NCBI RefSeq assembly: GCF_040529055.1
Contig: NZ_CP132342.1
Coordinates: forward strand, 4,462,001-4,526,000
DNA from: Xanthomonas sontii
GTDB lineage: Bacteria > Pseudomonadota > Gammaproteobacteria > Xanthomonadales > Xanthomonadaceae
Direction of reading: 5' to 3'
DNA: 64,000 bases
The notes beneath the pieces are model-generated. The model was given only the letters and a program-made list of their open reading frames with translations, did not search any database and had not been told where the DNA came from. Below are positions 48,568-57,985 of this stretch, in pieces. Position 1 is the first letter of the stretch; every line of letters begins with the position of its first letter. The position numbers and the translations under genes are program-made.

Positions 48568-49347
48568 ATGATCAGTACGCCCCTGCGATTGTCCGCTGCG
48601 GCGGCGCCCCACCTCGGCGCACGCCGGCATTTCTATCTGTTCCACCTCTGGGTGCCGCTGGCGCTGGTGCTGCTGGCCAGTGGCGTGCTGATGGGCCTGG
48701 GCGGGGATTTCTGGATCGCCGACCTGCTGTATCGCTGGGAAGGCGGGCAGTGGGCGCTGAAGGATGCGGCGCTGACCCGTAGCCTGATCCACCACGACGG
48801 CAAGATGCTGAGCGCCGCGGCATGGGCGGTGACCGCCGCGCTGGCAGTGTGGGCCTGGCGCCGTCCGGATGCCCGCCGCTACCGGCTGCCGCTGCTGTAC
48901 CTGCTGCTGACGGTGGCGCTGAGCACCGGCGTGGTGTCGCTGCTGAAGTCGGTGACCCACATGGACTGCCCCTGGGACCTGGTCCGCTATGGCGGCGAGC
49001 GGATCTTCGTGGGCCTGTTCGAGACACGCCCGGCGGGCATGCCGCGCGGGGTATGCTTCCCCGCCGGTCATTCCAGTGCCGGCTATGCCTGGGTGGGGCT
49101 GTACTTCGTCGCGCTGGCGCTCAAGCCGGCCTGGCGTTGGCCGGCGCTGGCGATCGGCCTCGGGGGAGGCCTGCTGTTCGGTCTCGGCCAACAGCTGCGC
49201 GGCGCGCATTTCATGTCGCACGACCTGTGGACGCTGGCCCTGTGCTGGGGCGTGGCACTGGGCCTGTACCGGGCGATGCTGTGGCCGCGCGCGACCCTGT
49301 CGCAGGCCGATCGACGCCCTTCCACTACCAACGATTCCGCCGCATGA
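48568..49347 (+). CDS. PAP2-type phosphatase, probable lipid A/phospholipid phosphatase
   Basis: 259 residues with about five membrane segments. Phosphatase motifs: KSVTHMDCPWD, FPAGHSSAGYAW and SHDLWTLALCWG, which correspond to the three conserved blocks of the PAP2 superfamily. Enzymes of this type next to eptA remove phosphate from lipid A or recycle undecaprenyl diphosphate. It overlaps eptA by ATGA and is divergent from the two-component genes. Confidence 0.85.
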   Translation: MISTPLRLSAAAAPHLGARRHFYLFHLWVPLALVLLASGVLMGLGGDFWIADLLYRWEGGQWALKDAALTRSLIHHDGKMLSAAAWAVTAALAVWAWRRPDARRYRLPLLYLLLTVALSTGVVSLLKSVTHMDCPWDLVRYGGERIFVGLFETRPAGMPRGVCFPAGHSSAGYAWVGLYFVALALKPAWRWPALAIGLGGGLLFGLGQQLRGAHFMSHDLWTLALCWGVALGLYRAMLWPRATLSQADRRPSTTNDSAA

Positions 49348-51005
49348 GCCATTCCGTCGCCCCGCCCTCGCCGTCCACCGCCTCCCGCGCCCACTGGTGG
49401 GCCTGGCGTCCGCAGTTGAGCAACGAGATGCTGGCGCTGGCGGCCAGCGCGTTCTTCGCCCTGGCCTGCAACGGCATGTTCTGGCGCAGCGCGATGAGCG
49501 GCCACGGCGGCGACGTGAAGCTGGCGCTGTCGCTGTTCCTGCTGCTGCTGGCGGTGCACGGCCTGCTGCTGGGCCTGCTGCTGTGGCGCGGCATCGCCAA
49601 GCCGGTGCTGACGGTGCTGCTGATCACCACCGCGTTCGCCGCGCACTACATGAACAGCTACAGCGTCTACCTGGACGCGGACATGCTGCGCAACGTGCTG
49701 GCCACCGACCACAAGGAATCGCGCGAGCTGATGACCCCGGCGCTGATCGCGCCGCTGCTGTTCTACGCGGCGCTGCCGATCCTGGTGCTGTGGCGGGTGC
49801 GGCTGATCCGGCGTTCGCCGCTGAAGGCGCTGGCGATCCGTGCCGGCTTCCTGATCGGCATGCTGGCGCTGGGCGGCGTCGCTGCGATGCTGTCGTTCCA
49901 GGACCTGTCGGCGATGATGCGCAACCATCGCGAGATCCGCTACCTGGCCACGCCGATCAATTACCTGGTCGCGCTGCGGCAGAACTTCAAGTCCGACAGC
50001 CCCACGCGCAAGGCGCCGAAGCTGCCGCTGGAACACGACGCCAAGGCCACCGCGCGCGCGCCGGGCAGCAAGCCGCGGCTGCTGGTGGTGGTGCTGGGCG
50101 AAACCGCCCGCGCGCAGAACTGGGGCCTCAACGGCTATGCGCGGCAGACCACGCCGGAGCTGGCCAAGCGCGACGTGATCAACTTCCCCGACATGCACTC
50201 CTGCGGCACCAGCACCGAGGTGTCGGTGCCGTGCATGTTCTCGCCGTTCGGCCGCCACGACTACAACGAGAGCAACATCCGCAAGCACCAGTCGCTGCTG
50301 CACGTGCTCGAGCACGCCGGCATCAGCACGCTGTGGCGCGACAACCAGTCCGGCTGCAAGGGCGTGTGCGACGGCCTGCAGATCCAGCACCTGGACGACG
50401 CCAAGGATCCGCAGTTGTGCAAGGACGGACGCTGCATGGACGAGATCCTGCTGCAGGACCTGGCGGCGCAGGTGCGCGCCAAGCCCGGCGACCGCGTGGT
50501 GGTGCTGCACCAGCTCGGCAGCCACGGCCCCAGCTACTTCGAGCGCTACCCGGCCGCGTTCCGCCGCTTCACCCCGACCTGCGACACCGCCGATCTGGGC
50601 AACTGCAGCCGCGAACTGATCACCAACGCCTACGACAATTCGCTGCTGTACACCGACCACCTGCTGGCGCGCACCATCGACGCGCTGCAGGCGATGCCCG
50701 ACTACGACACCGCGATGATCTACCTCTCCGACCACGGCGAGTCGCTGGGCGAGAAGGGCCTGTACCTGCATGGCGTGCCCTACGCGATCGCGCCGCAGGA
50801 GCAGACCCACGTGCCGATGGTGATGTGGTTCTCGCCCGGCTTCGCCAGCGCGCGCGGCCTGGACCTGGCCTGCCTGCAGGCGCGGTCGCGCCGCTACGCC
50901 GACCAGGACAACCTGTTCCCGTCGGTGCTGGGCCTGATGCAGGTCAGGACCGGCGTCTACGACCACGCGCGCGACCTGTTCGCGCAGTGCAGCAAGCCGC
51001 AATGA
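49344..51005 (+). CDS. eptA: Phosphoethanolamine--lipid A transferase (EptA/PmrC family)
   Basis: 553 residues. Five N-terminal membrane segments (to about residue 180) and a periplasmic alkaline-phosphatase-like domain. The nucleophile is Thr289 in SCGTSTEVSVPCM; zinc ligands appear in VLGETARAQNW and YLSDHGESLGE and YLHGVPYAIAP. It adds phosphoethanolamine to lipid A, which lowers the negative surface charge and confers polymyxin resistance in other bacteria. It is coupled by ATGA to the PAP2 gene, which may prepare the acceptor by dephosphorylation. Confidence 0.94.
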   Translation: MSHSVAPPSPSTASRAHWWAWRPQLSNEMLALAASAFFALACNGMFWRSAMSGHGGDVKLALSLFLLLLAVHGLLLGLLLWRGIAKPVLTVLLITTAFAAHYMNSYSVYLDADMLRNVLATDHKESRELMTPALIAPLLFYAALPILVLWRVRLIRRSPLKALAIRAGFLIGMLALGGVAAMLSFQDLSAMMRNHREIRYLATPINYLVALRQNFKSDSPTRKAPKLPLEHDAKATARAPGSKPRLLVVVLGETARAQNWGLNGYARQTTPELAKRDVINFPDMHSCGTSTEVSVPCMFSPFGRHDYNESNIRKHQSLLHVLEHAGISTLWRDNQSGCKGVCDGLQIQHLDDAKDPQLCKDGRCMDEILLQDLAAQVRAKPGDRVVVLHQLGSHGPSYFERYPAAFRRFTPTCDTADLGNCSRELITNAYDNSLLYTDHLLARTIDALQAMPDYDTAMIYLSDHGESLGEKGLYLHGVPYAIAPQEQTHVPMVMWFSPGFASARGLDLACLQARSRRYADQDNLFPSVLGLMQVRTGVYDHARDLFAQCSKPQ

Positions 51006-51131
51006 CCACCCGTCCACGCGTCGCCACGGCGTGACTGGACACCGCGGCGCGGCCAGGGACGCGCCGCCCGAACTTGCGGCGGTGCGGGCGGGCCACTAGC
51101 CTTCCGGGCAATCGCCCTGCAAGGATTCGCC

Positions 51132-53123
51132 GTGACCCATCGCTCTCCGCTGCTCGCGCTGTGCCTCGGCGCGAGCCTGCTGACGCTGTCCGCCTGCCGC
51201 AAGGAACCCGCGGCCGAGACCGCCGCCCCCGCCGCGGCCCAGCCCCAGGGCGAGAGCGCCGACCAGTTCGTCGCCCGCATCAACGAGGAGTACCGCGCGC
51301 TGCTGCCGGAACTGACCGCGGCGCAGTGGCTGTCGGCGACCTACATCAACGGCGACAGCGAGCGACTGGCGGCCAGGGCCAACGCGCGCTGGCTGACCAC
51401 GCTCAACGGCTGGATCGCGCAGGCCCGGCGCTACGACGGCAAGCCGATGTCGGCCGACAGCGCCCGCGCACTGCGCCTGCTGCAGCAGATGACCGCGATG
51501 CCGGCGCCACGCGATCCGGCGCGGCTGGGCGAACTGGCCGCCCTGGCGACGAAGATGGAGGGCGCCTACGGCGCCGCGTCCTACTGCACCGGCGAGGGCG
51601 ACGCGCGCCGTTGCCGGCAGTTGGGCGAACTGGAGGACGTGCTGCGCCGCAGCCGCGACTACGACCAGCAACTGGATGCCTGGCAGGGCTGGCACGCCGC
51701 CGTGCAACCGATGCGCAAGGATTACCAGCGCTTCGTCGAACTAGTCAACGAAGGCGCGCGCGACATGGGCTACGCCGACGCCGGCGCACTGTGGCGCAGC
51801 GGCTACGACATGCCGCCGGCACAGCTCGCCGCCGAAACCGACCGGCTGTGGGCCCAAGTCAAGCCGCTGTACGAACAACTGCACTGCTACGCGCGCGGCA
51901 AGCTCGACGCCGAATACGGCAAGGACAAGGGCGAACTGGACGGCGGCCTGCTGCCAGCGCACCTGATGGGCAACATGTGGCAGCAGGACTGGAGCAACCT
52001 GTGGGACCTGCTGCAGCCCTACCCCGGCGCCGGCAGCCTCGACATCACCGACGCGCTGGAGCGGCAGTACCAGGGCAACCTGAGCGCGGCGCTGGCGCGG
52101 CGCAACGGCGACACCTCGGTGGACGCGCGGTTCATGGCCCAGCGCGAGGCGCAGTTGCTCAGCGCACGGCAGATGACCGAGCGCGCGCAGGACTTCTACA
52201 CCTCGCTGGCGATGCCCAGGCTGCCGGACAGCTACTGGACGCGCAGCCAGTTCATCAAGCCGCTGGACCGCGACGTGGTCTGCCACGCCAGCGCCTGGGA
52301 CATGGACATGGCCGGCGACGTGCGCACCAAGATGTGCGTCAAGCCGAACGAAGAGGACTTCACCACCATCTACCACGAACTCGGCCATGTCTATTACGAC
52401 CTGGCCTACAACCCGCTGCCGCCGCTGTTCCAGGCGGGTGCCAACGACGGCTTCCACGAAGCCATCGGCGACACCGTGGTGCTGGCGATGACCCCGCAGT
52501 ACCTGCATTCGATCGGCCTGGTCGACGCACCGCAGGTCGGCCGCGAAGCGTTGATCAACGCGCAGATGCGCATGGCCCTGAGCAAGGTCGCGTTCCTGCC
52601 GTTCGGGCTGATGATCGACCGCTGGCGCTGGGGCGTGTTCGACGGCTCGATCGCCCCGGACCGCTACAACCAGGCCTGGTGGGAGCTGAAGGCCAGGTAC
52701 CAGGGCGTGGCGCCGGCGACACCGCGCGGCGAGGACTTCTTCGACCCCGGCGCCAAGTACCACGTGCCGGCCAACACCCCCTACACCCGCTACTTCCTCT
52801 CGCACATCCTGCAGTTCCAGTTCTACAAGAGCCTGTGCGACGCCGCCGGCTACAAAGGCCCGCTGTACGAGTGCACCTTCTACGGCAACAAGGAGGCCGG
52901 ACAGAAGTTCTGGTCGATGCTGCAACGTGGTGCCAGCCAGCCGTGGCAGGCCACGCTCAAGGAGCTGACCGGCAGCGAGCGCATCGACGCCGGCCCGCTG
53001 CTGGAATACTTCGCGCCGATGCAGGAGTGGCTCAAGCAACAGAACCAGGGGCGGATGTGCGGATGGGAGGCCGCATCTGCCGCAGCGCAACCCACTGCAG
53101 TCCCGGCGCAGAAGCAAGGTTGA
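51132..53123 (+). CDS. Peptidyl-dipeptidase, M2 (angiotensin-converting-enzyme-like) family
   Basis: 663 residues. Signal sequence with lipobox LSAC, so it is probably an outer- or inner-membrane lipoprotein facing the periplasm. The zinc site is His415-Glu-Leu-Gly-His419 (YHELGHVYYD), with the third ligand in NDGFHEAIGDT. Such enzymes remove dipeptides from peptide C-termini. Bacterial members are known from Xanthomonas. Starts at GTG. The Lys/Gln tail is variable. No neighbouring gene suggests a pathway. Confidence 0.93.
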   Translation: MTHRSPLLALCLGASLLTLSACRKEPAAETAAPAAAQPQGESADQFVARINEEYRALLPELTAAQWLSATYINGDSERLAARANARWLTTLNGWIAQARRYDGKPMSADSARALRLLQQMTAMPAPRDPARLGELAALATKMEGAYGAASYCTGEGDARRCRQLGELEDVLRRSRDYDQQLDAWQGWHAAVQPMRKDYQRFVELVNEGARDMGYADAGALWRSGYDMPPAQLAAETDRLWAQVKPLYEQLHCYARGKLDAEYGKDKGELDGGLLPAHLMGNMWQQDWSNLWDLLQPYPGAGSLDITDALERQYQGNLSAALARRNGDTSVDARFMAQREAQLLSARQMTERAQDFYTSLAMPRLPDSYWTRSQFIKPLDRDVVCHASAWDMDMAGDVRTKMCVKPNEEDFTTIYHELGHVYYDLAYNPLPPLFQAGANDGFHEAIGDTVVLAMTPQYLHSIGLVDAPQVGREALINAQMRMALSKVAFLPFGLMIDRWRWGVFDGSIAPDRYNQAWWELKARYQGVAPATPRGEDFFDPGAKYHVPANTPYTRYFLSHILQFQFYKSLCDAAGYKGPLYECTFYGNKEAGQKFWSMLQRGASQPWQATLKELTGSERIDAGPLLEYFAPMQEWLKQQNQGRMCGWEAASAAAQPTAVPAQKQG

Positions 53124-53250
53124 CGCGGCGCGGCGGCCGCAACGCCGAAGCGCAGTCGTCAGGACAGACAGTGCAGGTCAGCGCGCAGAGGAGATACGCG
53201 GCGTGCGGATCAGTCAGGCTGGAAAAGAAGCTGCGACATGCCTGAAGCGC

Positions 53251-54597
53251 TCATCGCGTCCGTGCAGACACGTGCTGCGCCTCGCTGTCGGCCTGCGGCA
53301 AAGCGAGCGCCACCCCGTCCTTGGCGGGTGATGCGATCGCCTCTTCGGGTCGCGATGGCACCGCAGAGAGATCGACCTTCACCCGGAACCCCGGCGTATA
53401 CCCTTCGATCCAGGCGTTGCCGCCATCGACCATGACGTGTTTGATCTGCTCGGGCCGCGTCATGCCGTCGCGCTGTACCTGTGCCGCGGCATGCCTCAGC
53501 GTCGCATCCGGCGTAGCGGCCGGGAATCGCTCCTTGATGGCACGAAACAGCGGGTCTCCGTCCCGCACCGCCGCCTCCTGCTCAGGCACCTTCAGCGGCA
53601 CGTGCCAACCCTGCGGCGCGTGGGCGTCCTGCTTCGGCAGATGCAGCCGCCGCATGTGCTCCGACCATTCCGGCGCACCGATGCCCTGCCGGCCTTCGCC
53701 CGGCGGCAATGGCCCGCGCAGTTCGTCGACGGCGTCACCGGCCAGCCCGCGCACGCCGCGCGCCAGAAGCGTGGTGCCGATGCGCATGGATTCGACATCC
53801 TCGCGGTACCTGCCGATCATCGGCGCGTACTGCGCGGCGCGCTGCTGCACCGCCGGATCTTCCAGCACGGACCGGTCGGGCCGCCCGTTGCCATCCACCG
53901 GCAGGAAGTTGTGCATGCGGTGCGACTCGACGATCAACCCACCGACCGCGCTGAAGGGCTTGCGCGCATCCCAACCGCCCCTGCTGTTGTCGTAGCCGGC
54001 GCGCTGCAGCGTGGCGACTTCCTCGGGCGTGGCGTAGATGCGGACCTGGCCGTAGTGCCGACTGGCGGCGCTGACCGGGTCGCCGGCCATGACGTGGTTG
54101 ACGACGTCGGTGCCGCCTTCGGGGATTCGGCGATCCAGGCTGACCGCGCCGTAGGCGTTGAAGGTCTCGCCCTTCAGGCCGAAGTGGTGGGCCGTGACCT
54201 CGGCCAAAGCCCCGCCCAGGGAGTGCCCAGTGATGGTGACAACCGGAGCCGCGCCATCCTTGGCGAGCTTGTCCGCATACTCCAATGCGTGCGACGTGAA
54301 CGCGACCGCGTCGGCCACCTGCGCGTTGTGACGGGTCATCACCATGCCTCCATCCACCGCGAGCCCATCGCGCAGCGGCTGGCGATCGAACTCGGTCCCG
54401 CGGTGGGCAACGATCAGTTCGCCACTGTCCATGCGCTGATAGAGGATGCCCTGGTAGCCGCTGGGTCGGTCCACATACTCCAGGCGCTTGTAGAAGACAC
54501 CTCCGATATCCACCGCCTTGCTGTTACGCCCAGTCTCCTGCGGCGCGTCATATACATCACGCGCAAGCTCGGCATATTGCTGACTGCTCAGACTCAC
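53251..54597 (-). CDS. Lipase class 3-type protein, probable type IV secretion effector (X-Tfe-like)
   Basis: 448 residues. N-terminal class 3 lipase domain: AHRGTEF (64-70), nucleophile elbow GHSLGG with Ser126, Asp173 and a His in SHRMHNF (about 226-229). The C-terminal 110 residues (PLFRAIKERFPAATPDATLRHA..., EQIKHVMVDGGNAWIEG and then KVDLSAVPSRPEEAI) have the Q-rich, His/Val pattern of the XVIPCD secretion-signal domain of Xanthomonas T4SS killing effectors, though in a divergent form. It starts at GTG within the stop of the lipoprotein gene. It would degrade phospholipids in target bacteria. Confidence 0.75.
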   Translation of the reverse strand: MSLSSQQYAELARDVYDAPQETGRNSKAVDIGGVFYKRLEYVDRPSGYQGILYQRMDSGELIVAHRGTEFDRQPLRDGLAVDGGMVMTRHNAQVADAVAFTSHALEYADKLAKDGAAPVVTITGHSLGGALAEVTAHHFGLKGETFNAYGAVSLDRRIPEGGTDVVNHVMAGDPVSAASRHYGQVRIYATPEEVATLQRAGYDNSRGGWDARKPFSAVGGLIVESHRMHNFLPVDGNGRPDRSVLEDPAVQQRAAQYAPMIGRYREDVESMRIGTTLLARGVRGLAGDAVDELRGPLPPGEGRQGIGAPEWSEHMRRLHLPKQDAHAPQGWHVPLKVPEQEAAVRDGDPLFRAIKERFPAATPDATLRHAAAQVQRDGMTRPEQIKHVMVDGGNAWIEGYTPGFRVKVDLSAVPSRPEEAIASPAKDGVALALPQADSEAQHVSARTR

Positions 54598-55244
54598 GGC
54601 ACAGCCCTCTGCGTTGTCAGCACAACTTTGAAGGTATCTGCCCGCGCCTGTTCGTTGAATTCATCAAGGCTCGACCGGCCGCTATCGGGGAATCCGGGCA
54701 TCTCTTCCTTCGGATACCTTCCCTTCCAGAAATATGTGGTCTTCCGCGACGGCTGCTCGATTTCGTTCTTGAGCAATGCGGGCTGGAAGCGCGTGTCCTC
54801 GGCACTTCCGGACGCACTCAGCGTGACCCCGACACTACCCAATTCAAATTTGCAGATACCCCTGCCATAGTAGTCCGCATCCACCATTCCATCTGCATGG
54901 ATGATCGCCACATAGGTGCTGTCATCCACCTTCTGGAATTGGATCGGAATACTGTCCTCTTTCCGTTTCGTGGACATGCCCAGCACCGGATCCACCGGCG
55001 CGCATGCGTCACGGTTGACCATGTCGTAGAACGTGGCGCCCGAGACGTATCGGAACGGCCCCGGCGCATCCTCAATCGTCATCGTGATCCGATACGCCTG
55101 CGTCGGATGCGGATTCTTGCGGTACACCGGGTCACCATGGGCGTCGACATGAGGATTGGCGGCATTCTCCGAGGCAGTGTTCATCGGGTTGCATCCTGTC
55201 AACAAAAGCAGAAGGGAAAAAGCGCAAAGGATCTTGGCGTTCAC
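54594..55244 (-). CDS. Lipoprotein, probable immunity protein for the lipase effector
   Basis: 216 residues. The start chosen is GTG at 55244, which gives a short signal with lipobox LTGC (Cys18). The mature protein has cysteines near DACAPVDP and GICKFELG. Immunity proteins of T4SS killing effectors in xanthomonads are lipoproteins encoded directly upstream of the effector gene, and here the genes overlap by GTGA. The assignment is positional. Codon use is less GC-rich than that of the neighbours. Confidence 0.65.
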   Translation of the reverse strand: MNAKILCAFSLLLLLTGCNPMNTASENAANPHVDAHGDPVYRKNPHPTQAYRITMTIEDAPGPFRYVSGATFYDMVNRDACAPVDPVLGMSTKRKEDSIPIQFQKVDDSTYVAIIHADGMVDADYYGRGICKFELGSVGVTLSASGSAEDTRFQPALLKNEIEQPSRKTTYFWKGRYPKEEMPGFPDSGRSSLDEFNEQARADTFKVVLTTQRAVP

Positions 55245-55254
55245 GGAAAGGGCC

Positions 55255-55779
55255 TCAGGCCACGAGGGTGCGCCGCGCGGCATGCTCGGCGGCGGCAAGG
55301 GCGTCGGTGAGCCGGCGGCAGCCATGGCGCACGTGCAGGCGTTGCATGAGCAGCAAGGCGATCAAGATCGGCAGCGACAGGCCCAGTTCCGGCACCTGGA
55401 TGAAGAGCGGCAGGGAACCAGGGAGCGCGACGGCCGCCAGGGCAGACAACCACATCAGCAAGGTCATCCCGGCTACCTGCAGGATGGCATGGCACAACTG
55501 CCTGGACTGCACCGTGCGCTTGCCACCGGAGCGCAGGCGCCACCAGGTGCGCGACGCGCGCACGACCAGCAGCGCCAGCATGCCCACCATGCCCAGTTGC
55601 AGCAGAGCACCCAACACCGCCAGCGCCTGGGCTATCAGCAGGGCCGCACCGCCCGTATGACGGTAGGCCAGCGCAGCCATCCCGGCGGTGAGCAGCAGTG
55701 CGAGCAGCGCCGTGGTCAGCAGCGCACACGTGCGCCGCACACATAGCTGCCACTCCTTCGACCACAGCACCTGGGACAT
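55255..55779 (-). CDS. Polytopic membrane protein of unknown function
   Basis: 174 residues with about four hydrophobic segments (19-42, 48-75, 98-121, 128-145) and charged loops. No family recognised. It is 10 bases upstream of the lipoprotein gene on the same strand and is likely part of the secretion accessory unit, perhaps protecting the producer's membrane or assisting immunity. That role is speculative. Confidence 0.6.
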   Translation of the reverse strand: MSQVLWSKEWQLCVRRTCALLTTALLALLLTAGMAALAYRHTGGAALLIAQALAVLGALLQLGMVGMLALLVVRASRTWWRLRSGGKRTVQSRQLCHAILQVAGMTLLMWLSALAAVALPGSLPLFIQVPELGLSLPILIALLLMQRLHVRHGCRRLTDALAAAEHAARRTLVA

Positions 55780-55803
55780 GTCACGGCTCCTGCATCGACC
55801 AAG

Positions 55804-56130
55804 TCAGGGAACGGCAGCGCTATCCCGTACCACGGAAGAGCGCGGTGTCGCCGCCGCTGACCCCATCTTCCCGCTCGTGAATGCATGGGGGCAAACACGC
55901 GCATACATCGCCGACGAGTACGCGTTGTAGCAGTACGGGTTGGTGACGGTGAACGCGCCCGTGGCGGGATTGATCGGCGCCCAGCAGTCGCTCGGCACGC
56001 CGATCGTGCAGAAGAGAAACGGATCGTTGTCGTAGTACGGAATGAACTCGTAGTAGCCGTCGGTCTGCGCTGACGATGGCAATGTAATAGCGGATAACAG
56101 TAGCGTAGCAAAAAACTCTCGCATCTTCAT
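55804..56130 (-). CDS. Small exported protein of the T4SS accessory unit
   Basis: 108 residues. Signal peptide cleaved near SSA-QT (residue 21-22), then a Tyr/Phe-rich region (GYYEFIPYYDNDPFLF) with four cysteines. The mature part is short and low in charge. No family recognised. It lies between the DUF4189 gene and the membrane-protein gene, on the same strand. Confidence 0.6.
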   Translation of the reverse strand: MKMREFFATLLLSAITLPSSAQTDGYYEFIPYYDNDPFLFCTIGVPSDCWAPINPATGAFTVTNPYCYNAYSSAMYARVCPHAFTSGKMGSAAATPRSSVVRDSAAVP

Positions 56131-56259
56131 AACCCCACCCTTGCCAAGTAAATTCCTTCTTCAGGATGACTCACGGCAAACCCAGCAACATTTTGACAAC
56201 CCATCTCCAACAGCATTTCGCAAAAAATCTCATCAATAGATCACTACATCCCGCCGCGA

Positions 56260-56802
56260 TCAGTAGCGCTCAAAAATCGGCTCGGTGCATGCGCTATACA
56301 CCACCTTGCAACTCATGCCTTGAGCCTCTTTGTTCCCCTTCTGACATCCAGCCATAGCACGCTCACTAGCATTTTCGATGGTTGCAGAACCAGCGAACTC
56401 GGAGAACCCATTGACTACCGTTTTATCACCCACAAAAGGTGCAGCCACCGCAGCACATTGGTTTTTATAAGACAGAGCAATTCGACAATTTTTTTCTCCA
56501 TGAGAACTACAGCGCTTCAACGCATCACTTTCCGCGTCGAATTTGGAAGGTTTCCCCGTCGTGACGCCATAGCTGGTGATCGAGTCGATGGCACCTATGG
56601 CGATTGCGCCCCAAGTCTTTACCCAACGACCGCTTGGACGTGGCGCTTGCTGCTCAACCGAGCCACTTTGGGGAATCGGAGCGCATCCAGCCGCACCCTG
56701 CCCACCTATCGGATACTGCCCAGGCGGGCAACCGCCCTCTGCATACGCGACACCCGCGACTGAGCACAGCACTAGATAGATAGCAATTCGACAGGAAATC
56801 AT
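56260..56802 (-). CDS. Exported DUF4189-domain protein
   Basis: 180 residues. Signal peptide to about residue 21 (AYA-EG), then CPPGQYPIGGQGAAGCAPIP, then the DUF4189 domain (TWGAIAIGAID, ALKRCSSHGEKNCRIALSYKNQCAAVAAP, YSACTEPIF). This arrangement is common in Xanthomonas next to T4SS virB6 genes. Eight or more Cys suggest disulfides in the periplasm. G+C is locally lower than for housekeeping genes. It lies 12 bases downstream of virB6. Confidence 0.8.
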   Translation of the reverse strand: MISCRIAIYLVLCSVAGVAYAEGGCPPGQYPIGGQGAAGCAPIPQSGSVEQQAPRPSGRWVKTWGAIAIGAIDSITSYGVTTGKPSKFDAESDALKRCSSHGEKNCRIALSYKNQCAAVAAPFVGDKTVVNGFSEFAGSATIENASERAMAGCQKGNKEAQGMSCKVVYSACTEPIFERY

Positions 56803-56814
56803 ATTGATAAATTC

Positions 56815-57936
56815 CTAACTAATTCGGAAACCACCGCCGTTGGCGTTACCTCTCGCCCCACTACCTTCAGGGGACGCCGCTGATTGCGGCGTTCCGCCCA
56901 CGAGAGGCGACACTCTCGACTGTTGGGCCGAGTCGTCTTTTGCTAATTGCGGCGGAACATAAGACCCCGGCGGCTGCCCCTGTGGCCCCGGCGAAGACGC
57001 AGTCGCGGGGCCGAAGGCCGTGTAGGTCATGAACGTACCCATGTTGCCTTGCCAGACCGCCGCCGCGATCGTGGGCACCGTGACGATCAGCACCGTCATC
57101 AGCAACCCAATCCCGCCCTGCTGCAACGCCTGGGACGACAGGCCTTCGGCGTTGGCCAATGGAATGAACTTCATCGCCCAGTACGCCGCCGCCACCTTGG
57201 CCGTGAACTTCAAGACCATCGCCGACACCACCGACAGCATGGACATCGAGAACAGGGTGCCGATCACGTAGAACAGCCACTTCCGGAACAGGTCCTTGGT
57301 CTGGTCGAACATCAGGAAGAAGATGAAGATCGGGCCGATGCCCACCAGGAATGCCATGGTGAACTTGAACAGCAGCAACATCGCGCCCGCCGCCATGGGC
57401 GGGCTGGCCGTGCCGAAACTGGCCAGCAGCATCGAGCGCCCCTTCTTCTCGATCGATTCGGGATCGTTGGCGTCCACACGCACCGCGTCGAGCGCGGACA
57501 GGGCCAGCTGGGTGTACTTCAGGTTGTCGTCGATCGAGTCGGCCGCGCTGCTGGTGTCGTCTCCGGTGAACAACCCGTGGATCTCCATGTCCAGGTTGTC
57601 GGTCATCGCCTTGTGCAACGCCGCGCCGTTCGCACCCAGGGTCGACGCGATCATCAGGATCACCGCCACCTTGGCCGCCTTGACCATCGTCGCCATCGCC
57701 GATTCGCGCGACTGCCCGGTGACGATGCGGTAGCCCTGGATCAGGATCCAGAACGTGGTCGCCGTCAACGCGATCACGCTCACCCAATGCATCGCGCGGC
57801 GCATCAGTTCAAGGCCGAACTCGGCGATCTCGTTGGTGAAGTAGTTGTTCACCAACCGGAAGAACAGGAAGTCGCCCAGATTGGCGTCCGCCAACGGCTG
57901 CATCCAGTGCGTGGCGGTGTCGAAGAATCCGTTCAT
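56815..57936 (-). CDS. Type IV secretion system VirB6/TrbL-like inner-membrane protein
   Basis: 373 residues. Six to eight membrane segments: residues about 40-65, 70-100, then 184-205, 215-235, 245-270 and 285-305, with a Gly/Pro/Ser-rich C-terminal tail. LMRRAMHWVSVIALTATTFWILIQGYRIVTG and AGAMLLLFKFTMAFLVGIGPIFIFFLMFDQTKDLFRKW are the VirB6 core features (given here by residue position 45-75 and 182-220). It would form part of the inner-membrane complex. It lies 49 bases downstream of the virB5-like gene. Confidence 0.87.
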   Translation of the reverse strand: MNGFFDTATHWMQPLADANLGDFLFFRLVNNYFTNEIAEFGLELMRRAMHWVSVIALTATTFWILIQGYRIVTGQSRESAMATMVKAAKVAVILMIASTLGANGAALHKAMTDNLDMEIHGLFTGDDTSSAADSIDDNLKYTQLALSALDAVRVDANDPESIEKKGRSMLLASFGTASPPMAAGAMLLLFKFTMAFLVGIGPIFIFFLMFDQTKDLFRKWLFYVIGTLFSMSMLSVVSAMVLKFTAKVAAAYWAMKFIPLANAEGLSSQALQQGGIGLLMTVLIVTVPTIAAAVWQGNMGTFMTYTAFGPATASSPGPQGQPPGSYVPPQLAKDDSAQQSRVSPLVGGTPQSAASPEGSGARGNANGGGFRIS

Positions 57937-57985
57937 GCTGCGTGCCTACCCGATGTCGCGTGCTGTGTTGGAGTTGCCGGTGCCA

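Noticed and set aside
48822..49343. N-terminal extension of eptA by an upstream frame
   Set aside because: The upstream part overlaps the PAP2 gene in another frame and lacks similarity; the ATG at 49344 gives the normal EptA N-terminus.
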